Source: Ruegeria conchae (lineage in GTDB: Bacteria; Pseudomonadota; Alphaproteobacteria; Rhodobacterales; Rhodobacteraceae). Taken from it: 64,000 nucleotides of DNA. Position 1 is the first letter of the stretch. Each line of letters opens with the position of its first letter. The notes below the pieces were generated by a model that was not told where the DNA came from, did no database searches, and saw only the letters and a list, made by a program, of their open reading frames with translations. The stretch lies in the NCBI RefSeq assembly GCF_000192475.1, contig NZ_AEYW01000006.1, positions 682,001-746,000 on the forward strand, written 5' to 3'. Shown piece by piece: positions 58,070 to 64,000 of this stretch. The translations under genes were made by a program, and so were the position numbers.

Positions 58070-58198
58070 TTATAAGCAATTCTTTGCATCCGTCCAAGCT
58101 AAAAGTTTGATAATAAGAAAAATCATGGCTACGGTGAATCCCAAACAAAATAAGGCCAGAGCAGGATTGTTTCCAAAATGAGCCCCGATTATCTCCAC
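58070..58198 (-). CDS. Candidate small membrane protein (42 residues)
   Basis: A minus-strand frame starts at GTG 58198 just after GGAGG (close spacing). It encodes a short peptide with one likely membrane helix (ALALFCLGFTVAMIFLIIKL) and a short polar tail. Shorter versions could start at TTG 58144 or ATG 58126. It ends 55 bases before the strong leftward terminator. It overlaps the first 21 bases of the divergent binding-protein gene, which weakens the case; a small RNA is the alternative. No family recognised. Confidence 0.3.
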   Translation of the reverse strand: MEIIGAHFGNNPALALFCLGFTVAMIFLIIKLLAWTDAKNCL

Positions 58199-60004
58199 CC
58201 CCTCCGACCAGCAATTGCGGGAATCGCCTGCATTTTTGCGGCTTCATTCGCTTCGGCAGAATCAGCCCATGGCATAGCTATGTATGGCGACCCGGCACTA
58301 CCACCGGATTTTGTGTCGCTACCCTACGCAAATCCCGACGCGCCCAAGGGCGGAAAGGTCGTATTTGGAAATACCGGCGGCTATAACAGTTTGAACCCGT
58401 TTGTGCAAAAAGGCACGTCACCCTGGCAGCTGCGATTTTGGACCCATGAAAGCCTGATGGGGCGGTCCTGGGACGAACCTTTCACTCTTTACGGGTTGTT
58501 AGCCGAATCAGTTGAGACAGATTCGGACCGCACTTGGGTCGAATTCACTTTGCGTGAAAACGCACGATTCTCGGATGGCGCACCAGTCACTGTCGAAGAT
58601 GTTATCTGGTCCTATGAGACGCTGGGTACCGAAGGCCACCTGCGGTATCGCGGGCTGTGGGGCAAGATCGATAGCATTGAACAGACCGGCCCACGCAGTG
58701 TCCGGATCAGCTTTAATGAACCCGATCGCGAGCTGGCCCTGATCGCCGGCATGCGCCCTATCCTGCAAAAGGCGCAATGGGAGGGGAAATCGTTCGCAGA
58801 CGCTCAGTTGCAAGATATACCCATCGGATCAGGACCCTACGTGATCGATGATTACGAAGCTGGCCGCTATGTAAACCTACGCCGCAATCCTGACTACTGG
58901 GGTGCCGATATCCCCTACCGCAAGGGCACAATGAATCTGGATGACATGCGGATCGAATTCTATGGTGACGGCACCGTTGCATTCGAAGCATTCAAGGCAG
59001 GTGAACTTTCAGCCGTGCGCGAGTTTAACGCGGACAAATGGAACACTCAGTATAATTTCCCGGCGGCGCAACGCGGTGATGTTGTAAAGACCGAAATTCC
59101 GCATCAAAAACCTTCGGGCATGACCGGTTTTGTCATGAACACGCGTAAGGCCCCCTTTGACGACTGGCGCGTTCGCGAAGCGCTGACTCTGGCGTTTAAC
59201 TTTGAATTCATCAACGACACCATCACAGGCGGCGCGCAACCCAGAATTACGTCCTATTTCTCAGGCTCCGAGTTGGGCATGCAACCCGGTGCGGCCACCG
59301 GTCGCGTCGCAGACCTTCTGCAACCTTACGCCGCCGAACTGGCGCCGGGTACCATTGAGGGGTATGAATTGCCCGCGGGTGATGGAACCGAACGCAATCG
59401 GAGCAATATCCGCAAGGCGCTAAAACTGCTGGAAGAGGCAGGCTGGACAATTCAGGACGGTCAGCTTCGCAATGCCGATGGCAAACCGTTTGAAATCGAC
59501 CTTGTCATCAGCCAGGGCAGCCTGAATGTGGTGCAGGATGTCGGTGTGATCGCGGAAATCTATGCACGCGCGTTGGAGCGCCTGGGCATTCAACTGACCG
59601 TCGAAAAAGTTGACGACGCGCAGTACACCTCGCGTATCGACGCGCAAGACTTCGACATGACGCCCTTCCGCCGCGCCCTTTCGCTGTCGCCAGGCAACGA
59701 ACAACGCCTGTATTGGGGCAGCGAAAACGCCGACACTCCGGGGACTAGGAATGTCATGGGGCTGACCTCTCCTGCCGTTGACGGATTGGTCGATGCAATG
59801 CTGGCCTCGGAAAGCCACGAGGATTTTGTGGCCGCTACCCGCGCGTTGGACCGCGTACTAACCACTGGCCGTTACGTCATTCCGATCTGGAGCTTCGATG
59901 TCGGCCGCATCGCCCACGTGAAGGAGTTGAAGCAGCCTGCCTCGCTTCCGATTTATGGAGATGGCCCCGAATACATGCCGCAGGTCTGGTGGTACGAGGA
60001 CTGA
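58178..60004 (+). CDS. Family 5 ABC substrate-binding protein, YejA-like
   Basis: The 608-residue periplasmic protein has a signal peptide (cleavage near FASA/ES) and the extracellular solute-binding family 5 fold: HGIAMYGDPALPPDF, FSDGAPVTVEDVIWSYE and RRNPDYWGADIPYRKG. The early motif and length resemble YejA, the binding protein of the YejABEF microcin C/peptide importer. No permease or ATPase genes follow, so it may work with a transporter encoded elsewhere. The start at 58178 gives a complete signal peptide. Confidence 0.85.
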   Translation: MSPDYLHPLRPAIAGIACIFAASFASAESAHGIAMYGDPALPPDFVSLPYANPDAPKGGKVVFGNTGGYNSLNPFVQKGTSPWQLRFWTHESLMGRSWDEPFTLYGLLAESVETDSDRTWVEFTLRENARFSDGAPVTVEDVIWSYETLGTEGHLRYRGLWGKIDSIEQTGPRSVRISFNEPDRELALIAGMRPILQKAQWEGKSFADAQLQDIPIGSGPYVIDDYEAGRYVNLRRNPDYWGADIPYRKGTMNLDDMRIEFYGDGTVAFEAFKAGELSAVREFNADKWNTQYNFPAAQRGDVVKTEIPHQKPSGMTGFVMNTRKAPFDDWRVREALTLAFNFEFINDTITGGAQPRITSYFSGSELGMQPGAATGRVADLLQPYAAELAPGTIEGYELPAGDGTERNRSNIRKALKLLEEAGWTIQDGQLRNADGKPFEIDLVISQGSLNVVQDVGVIAEIYARALERLGIQLTVEKVDDAQYTSRIDAQDFDMTPFRRALSLSPGNEQRLYWGSENADTPGTRNVMGLTSPAVDGLVDAMLASESHEDFVAATRALDRVLTTGRYVIPIWSFDVGRIAHVKELKQPASLPIYGDGPEYMPQVWWYED

Positions 60005-60268
60005 CAAGACCGCGCGGCTTTTAGTTCAGCGCATATCCGGGCCTAAAATTGGTTGATCCGGCAATGGCACGGCGACAGGGCAGATTGTCAGCCATAAGCG
60101 ATTTTCGGCTGAACCCGTCACAAACTGTGACCAATACCAGAGCTTGTGGGTCGCGGAACCATTCGCACCTACTGGTACACAAATTGCACAAGTATTGCTT
60201 ATCCGGTCAAAATCATCGCAAGGGGCTTTACGGACTCGTGGCACGGACTATACGTTGTACATATCCCG
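60005..60268. other. Intergenic region, no gene seen
   Basis: This stretch follows the YejA-like gene. It holds short overlapping open frames on both strands but none with convincing start, composition or family match. Together with the next small frame it belongs to a 531-base gap before the gene at 60536. Confidence 0.5.
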
Positions 60269-60400
60269 ATGAATATCTTAGTGCAGATAATTGCAGCATT
60301 TTTCGGGTACGTGATACTGTACTGGCTGTTTAAGTCAGAAGAACAACGGACCGGCCGCCACTCACTAAAACAGCAGGTCCGTCGGCCCGTTGCGGTTTAG
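60269..60400 (+). CDS. Candidate small membrane protein (43 residues)
   Basis: The frame starts at ATG 60269. It encodes one clear membrane helix (NILVQIIAAFFGYVILYWLF) followed by a basic tail ending RRPVAV. Its TAG stop lies in the loop of a strong terminator, so translation would reach into the hairpin. No obvious Shine-Dalgarno is present. No family recognised. Hydrophobicity and basic tail suggest a real small inner-membrane protein, but chance cannot be ruled out. Confidence 0.4.
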   Translation: MNILVQIIAAFFGYVILYWLFKSEEQRTGRHSLKQQVRRPVAV

Positions 60401-60415
60401 CCGCAGCGGGTTTTT
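60386..60415 (+). terminator. Intrinsic terminator
   Basis: A 10-bp stem (CCCGTTGCGG/CCGCAGCGGG with one G-T pair), a five-base loop and five T residues. It ends rightward transcription, either of the small frame it overlaps or of the binding-protein gene. Confidence 0.85.
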
Positions 60416-60421
60416 GCCTTT

Positions 60422-60440
60422 GGTTGCCGTCACGGCAACC
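60422..60440. other. Second hairpin after the terminator
   Basis: A perfect 8-bp inverted repeat (GGTTGCCG/CGGCAACC) with a three-base loop lies seven bases after the terminator T-run. It has no T-run of its own and may be a secondary stop or part of the leader of the next gene. Confidence 0.5.
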
Positions 60441-60535
60441 TGCGACATTTTGTCATGTCCGCATTATCCCCCCACACTCCGTACGCTAATACCGGGGAGA
60501 GCAATCCTGGAACCGAATAAAGGGAAGGCTCGTAG

Positions 60536-60772
60536 ATGTTGAACTGGGCTGATCTGACGCAAGACTGGGGCGCGTCGTATGCGCGTGCAAAACGCAGATT
60601 TCCAAACCTGCGGGACAGGGACATGGCGCGCGTTGGTGAAGATCGTAAGCAGTTCGAAGCATATCTGGCCGAACGTCACCATCTGACTGTTAATGAAGCC
60701 CGGGAAGAGCTTGAGGATTTCCTGTATACCGAAGCGTTGAACCGCGAAGTTGCGCAAACCTTAAGTAAGTGA
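60536..60772 (+). CDS. Small conserved-looking protein, function unknown
   Basis: The 78-residue soluble, charged, mostly helical protein starts MLNWADLTQDWGASY and contains KRRFPNLRDRDMARV and FLYTEALNREV. The ATG has AGGGAAGG upstream at acceptable distance. I recognise no domain. Its stop overlaps the convergent XRE-cupin gene by 12 bases. Confidence 0.6.
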   Translation: MLNWADLTQDWGASYARAKRRFPNLRDRDMARVGEDRKQFEAYLAERHHLTVNEAREELEDFLYTEALNREVAQTLSK

Positions 60773-61384
60773 CGTCACCCAAAGGATCGTGGCGTCCTCG
60801 TCACTAACCGAAATTACATTGTGCCCCATGCTACCGTCATAATAGGCGCTATCGCCCCGGCGCATCTCGACTGGTTCATAAAATTCGGTGAACAGGCGCA
60901 CCACGCCGGTCAGGACATACAAGAACTCCTCACCATCGTGACGTACCCATCCATCAAACTCTTCCATAGATCGTGCGCGCACTCGGGCACGATAGGGTAG
61001 CATCTGCTTTTTGGTAAGCGTTTCTGCCAGCAGTTCATGCTCATAGGTTGTGGTCGCGTGCGCAGCCCCCGCGCCCATTTTGGTCACCGCCATTCGGCCT
61101 ATGACCTGATCACGCTGGGGCGGAGTGAACAGCTGAGGCACCGAAATTTCCAGCCCTATCGCCAGCTTCTTCAACGCATCATAAGTCGGCGACATCTGAC
61201 CGTTTTCGATCTTGCTAAGTGTCGACCTTGCCAACCCGGCCTGGTTGGCCGCCTGTTCCAGCGTCCAGTTTCGGGCTTTTCGCAGCTCACGCACACGCGC
61301 GCCCAGATCGACGGGCTCAAGCTCGGTATTAATACCATTGTCGCGGGCAATTCTGACGATGGACTTATGATCATTCTTGCTCAT
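60761..61384 (-). CDS. XRE-family regulator with cupin domain
   Basis: The 207-residue protein has an N-terminal helix-turn-helix (about residues 28-82: VRELRKARNWTLEQAANQAGL cut in two, and STLSKIENGQMSPTYDALKK) and a C-terminal cupin (WVRHDGEEFLYVLTG and GHNV). Such PuuR/SutR-like proteins sense small metabolites through the cupin. It is divergent from the acyl-CoA ligase gene, 65 bases apart, and likely controls it. The ATG at 61384 is chosen; 61498 in frame would add 38 unlikely residues. Confidence 0.88.
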   Translation of the reverse strand: MSKNDHKSIVRIARDNGINTELEPVDLGARVRELRKARNWTLEQAANQAGLARSTLSKIENGQMSPTYDALKKLAIGLEISVPQLFTPPQRDQVIGRMAVTKMGAGAAHATTTYEHELLAETLTKKQMLPYRARVRARSMEEFDGWVRHDGEEFLYVLTGVVRLFTEFYEPVEMRRGDSAYYDGSMGHNVISVSDEDATILWVTSLT

Positions 61385-61449
61385 GCGTCTTTCTATAGGG
61401 GCAGCATGCTCTGCTTGCAACGCGCCGTGCGCAGCTGTAGCCAGTTCCC

Positions 61450-62967
61450 ATGTTGTCGATCTTTGATCAGGGACCACCGCCGCCCTGCCCGCGCCCATTC
61501 AATCTTGCCGCGCATGTCCTGCGTCATGCCCAAAGCTATTCGGAAAAAACCGCCCTATCTGTGCTTGGGCAGAACAGCGCAGTCGACTGGACCTTCAGCG
61601 AGCTGAAAGCGGCGATCCTGGGTACAGGAACCGGCTTGCTTCAGAGCGGCCTCAAGCCCGGCGACATCATTTTGATGCGACTTGGCAATACAGTCGATTT
61701 CCCAATCGCATATCTTGGAGCAATCGCCGTGGGGCTGGTTCCAGTCCCAACCTCATCACAACTGACAGATGCGGAAACCGTCAAGATCATCGACGATCTG
61801 AATCCTGCCGCCGTTTTGCGCGATCCGCAGGTCACCTGCGCCGAGCACCCCAACCAAATGCGGCTGGATGAGCTTGTCGGAATGCGAACGCTGCCGCCGG
61901 CGGAGTTTGCGATGGGTGACCCCGAGCGACTGGCCTATGTTGTCTATACCTCGGGAACGTCAGGCAAGCCGCGCGCGGTCGCCCACGCGCATCGCGCCAT
62001 CTGGGCGCGGCAAATGATGGTCGATGGCTGGTACGGTCTGCAATCTTCGGATCGATTGTGCCACGCCGGAGCATTCAACTGGACCTATACTCTGGGTACC
62101 GGGTTGATGGACCCGTGGACCATCGGCGCAACGGCACTGATTCCAGAGCCGGGAACGAACATCCGAGATCTGCCCACCCTGCTGACCCAACAACGCGCCA
62201 CGATTTTTGCAGCTGCCCCCGGGATCTTTCGGAAGATCATGCAAGGCAATCAGCGACTAGACTTACCTGATCTGCGCCATGGCCTGTGCGCCGGAGAAAA
62301 GCTCTCACGTCACCTGCACGACAAGTGGGTGCGGTCCACCGGAACAGAACTATACGAAGCGTATGGCATGTCGGAATGTTCGACCTTTATCTCATCCAGC
62401 CCCAGCCACCCGGCGCGCGGTGAGGCGTTGGGTCAGCCGCAACCCGGGCGCCGTGTCGCCATTGTTGGTCCCGATGGCCCGGTCCCGCAGGGACAAGAAG
62501 GCACGATTGCAATTCACCGTGACGATCCGGGCCTTATGTTGACTTACCTGAACGCACCCGAAGAGGCCGACGCACGTATCGCTGGGAACTGGTTCCTGAC
62601 AGGTGATCAGGGTGCGATGGCCGCAGACGGGCAGATAACTTATATGGGCCGCGATGATGACATGATGAACGCAGGCGGGTACCGGGTTTCCCCGGTCGAA
62701 GTTGAGGCTGCCTTGTCGAACCACCCAGGTATCACGCAGGTTGGCGCTGCGTCGGTTGAGGTTAAACAAGACAGCTCGATCATTGTTGCATTCTACACCG
62801 GACCCCACGAACTGGACGCGGGGGCTTTGCGCGCCTATGTGTCTGACAAGCTGGCGCGCTACAAACAACCGCGGGCCTTTGTCCATCTGTCCGAACTGCC
62901 CACTGGGGGCAACGGCAAACTCCTGCGCCGCGCCCTGCCGGCCTATTTCAAGGCAACGTCCGAATGA
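61450..62967 (+). CDS. AMP-forming acyl/aryl-CoA ligase (class I adenylate-forming)
   Basis: The 505-residue protein has a variant P-loop YTSGTSGKPRAVAHAH, AYGMSECSTF, TGDQGAM, the hinge YMGRDDDMMNAGGYRVSP and C-terminal GNGKLLRR with the adenylation Lys. It resembles benzoate/medium-chain CoA ligases. The substrate cannot be told from sequence. It overlaps the next gene (FrnE-like) by four bases and is divergent from the XRE-cupin regulator. Confidence 0.82.
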   Translation: MLSIFDQGPPPPCPRPFNLAAHVLRHAQSYSEKTALSVLGQNSAVDWTFSELKAAILGTGTGLLQSGLKPGDIILMRLGNTVDFPIAYLGAIAVGLVPVPTSSQLTDAETVKIIDDLNPAAVLRDPQVTCAEHPNQMRLDELVGMRTLPPAEFAMGDPERLAYVVYTSGTSGKPRAVAHAHRAIWARQMMVDGWYGLQSSDRLCHAGAFNWTYTLGTGLMDPWTIGATALIPEPGTNIRDLPTLLTQQRATIFAAAPGIFRKIMQGNQRLDLPDLRHGLCAGEKLSRHLHDKWVRSTGTELYEAYGMSECSTFISSSPSHPARGEALGQPQPGRRVAIVGPDGPVPQGQEGTIAIHRDDPGLMLTYLNAPEEADARIAGNWFLTGDQGAMAADGQITYMGRDDDMMNAGGYRVSPVEVEAALSNHPGITQVGAASVEVKQDSSIIVAFYTGPHELDAGALRAYVSDKLARYKQPRAFVHLSELPTGGNGKLLRRALPAYFKATSE

Positions 62968-63623
62968 CACAGACCGTTAAGCTCGATATCATGTCCGACC
63001 CGATCTGCCCCTGGTGCTATATCGGCAAGACCCATCTGGACAAGGCGCTGGCCGAAATCCCGAACCATCCGTTTGTGATCGAATGGCATCCGTTTCAGTT
63101 GAACCCGGATATGCCCGATGCAGGGATGGACCGGCGTGAGTATCTGGAGCGTAAGTTTGGCGGAAAAGACGGCGCAGTTCGCGCCTATGCACCGGTGGTC
63201 GAGCACGCCGAGAACGCTGGTCTGAAGATCGATTTCGAGGGCATGAAACGTACACCAAATACGCTGGACGCACACCGCCTGATCCATTGGGCTGGCATAG
63301 AGGGCAAGCAGAACGCCGTGGTCGATGCCCTGTTCAACGCATATTTCGTCGAAGCACGCGACATCGGAGATCGAGAAGTTCTGGCCGATATCGCAGACAG
63401 CGTTGGCATGGACGCGGCAGTCGTGATGAAATTGCTGCAATCGGAATCCGATCGCGAAGACATAAGAACCCGCGACAGCCATTCTCGCGAGATGGGCGTG
63501 AATTCGGTTCCCACTTTCATCGTAGCGAACCAACACGCGGTTCCCGGTGCGCAACCCCCTGAATTATGGGGCAAAGTAATATCCGAGATTATGTCTCAGT
63601 TTGAGGCTTCCTCTGCAGAATAG
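62964..63623 (+). CDS. DsbA-family thiol oxidoreductase (FrnE-like)
   Basis: The 219-residue cytoplasmic protein has a thioredoxin-fold CPWC active site (C15/C18 in DPICPWCYIGK) and the cis-Pro loop VNSVPTFIV, with the FrnE/DSBA insertion containing FQLNPDMP and DAHRLIHWA. FrnE proteins act as disulfide isomerases or in polyketide/aromatic steps; 2-hydroxychromene-2-carboxylate isomerases share the fold. A four-base overlap with the ligase gene ties the two together. Confidence 0.88.
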   Translation: MTQTVKLDIMSDPICPWCYIGKTHLDKALAEIPNHPFVIEWHPFQLNPDMPDAGMDRREYLERKFGGKDGAVRAYAPVVEHAENAGLKIDFEGMKRTPNTLDAHRLIHWAGIEGKQNAVVDALFNAYFVEARDIGDREVLADIADSVGMDAAVVMKLLQSESDREDIRTRDSHSREMGVNSVPTFIVANQHAVPGAQPPELWGKVISEIMSQFEASSAE

Positions 63624-63696
63624 CACAGACCCCTGTGCATTTCTGATCTAGTCCGTTCCTCGGCACCGTGATAGCGCTGCTGGGAAGGAGCTCCCC

Positions 63697-64000
63697 ATGA
63701 CCAATCGCATGTCCCGGGGCGAATTCATTGCGCTGGTCGCGATGATGTTCGCCACGATTGCCTTTTCGATCGACTCAATGCTGCCTGCTCTGCCCGAAAT
63801 CGGTAAAGAGCTTAGCCCCAATGACATGAACAAAGCGCAACTGATTTTGACATCTTTTGTGCTGGGCATGGGCATCGGGACGTTTTTCACGGGCCCGATT
63901 TCGGATGCCGTTGGACGCAAACCGGTTATCTATGGAGGCGTCGCCCTCTATATCCTGGCGTCGGCAGTTGCTTGGGCCAGTTCTTCGCTCGAGCTGGTAT
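63697..64000 (+). CDS. Bcr/CflA-type MFS drug exporter (truncated by window end)
   Basis: The 101 codons present encode MTNRMSRGEFIALVAMMFA, SIDSMLPALPEIG (typical of the Bcr/CflA group), a second helix and the MFS loop GPISDAVGRKPVIYGG. GGAAGGAG precedes the ATG at good spacing. The rest lies beyond the window. It follows the FrnE-like gene after 73 bases on the same strand. Confidence 0.88.
   Translation, partial: MTNRMSRGEFIALVAMMFATIAFSIDSMLPALPEIGKELSPNDMNKAQLILTSFVLGMGIGTFFTGPISDAVGRKPVIYGGVALYILASAVAWASSSLELV

Noticed and set aside
60026-60244. A 72-codon minus-strand frame after the YejA-like gene
   Set aside because: No ribosome site, no family match, and several equally long frames overlap it on both strands.

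Overview
The window is a chromosomal segment of an alphaproteobacterium, most likely a marine Rhodobacteraceae (Roseobacter group). The signs are G+C-rich housekeeping genes, a GAAC-N7-GAAC LexA box, a double cold-shock-domain protein, a usg gene, a DmdB-like CoA ligase, and a zwf-pgl-pgi cluster for Entner-Doudoroff sugar use. Gene identities come from reading motifs and remembered families; no database search was run.

Layout. 1-7280: a truncated cold-shock gene, pdxH, then fabI, gpt, an aminotransferase, a PpiD-like periplasmic chaperone and trpE. 7305-13804: an oppositely oriented polysaccharide-deacetylase-like gene splits trpE from a tightly coupled trpG-trpD-trpC-moaC-moeA run ending in lexA, which has its own SOS promoter. 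13798-18769: comEC, gltX and gltA with a strong terminator. 18893-24911: an outer-membrane barrel, a PA0069-type radical SAM protein, a corrinoid protein plus DUF1638 pair behind a structured leader, sufE, a lipoprotein and rnd. 25022-29126: purM-purN, a CAT-anticodon tRNA, an EnvZ-like kinase and a metallo-hydrolase. 29199-30591: two identical tRNA-Asn genes bracket a lone glycosyltransferase. 30611-36075: a DmdB-like ligase and the pgi-pgl-zwf block. 36239-43670: a cysteine-rich radical SAM protein, a SYLF protein, usg, gyrA and a DUF3300-DUF2950 pair.

43812-49353 is the most unusual region. A membrane hybrid histidine kinase, a HisKA-REC-adenylate cyclase and a single-domain response regulator lie between two 204-bp direct repeats. 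One repeat is the intact 3' end of a carboxypeptidase gene; the other is a severed copy of it. This looks like a cAMP/phosphorelay cassette that was inserted or duplicated beside the carboxypeptidase.

49217-64000: M32 carboxypeptidase, ctaA, trmJ, a ThiE-like gene, psuK-psuG (pseudouridine salvage), DUF502, a patatin-bdhA pair (possible polyhydroxybutyrate mobilisation), a lone YejA-like binding protein, small ORFs with terminators, then an XRE-cupin regulator divergent from an acyl-CoA ligase-FrnE pair and a truncated Bcr/CflA exporter.

No CRISPR array, rRNA operon, insertion sequence or prophage was seen. The best candidates for new biology are the repeat-flanked signalling cassette, the tRNA-bracketed glycosyltransferase, the corrinoid/DUF1638 pair with its leader, and the radical SAM protein at 36239.
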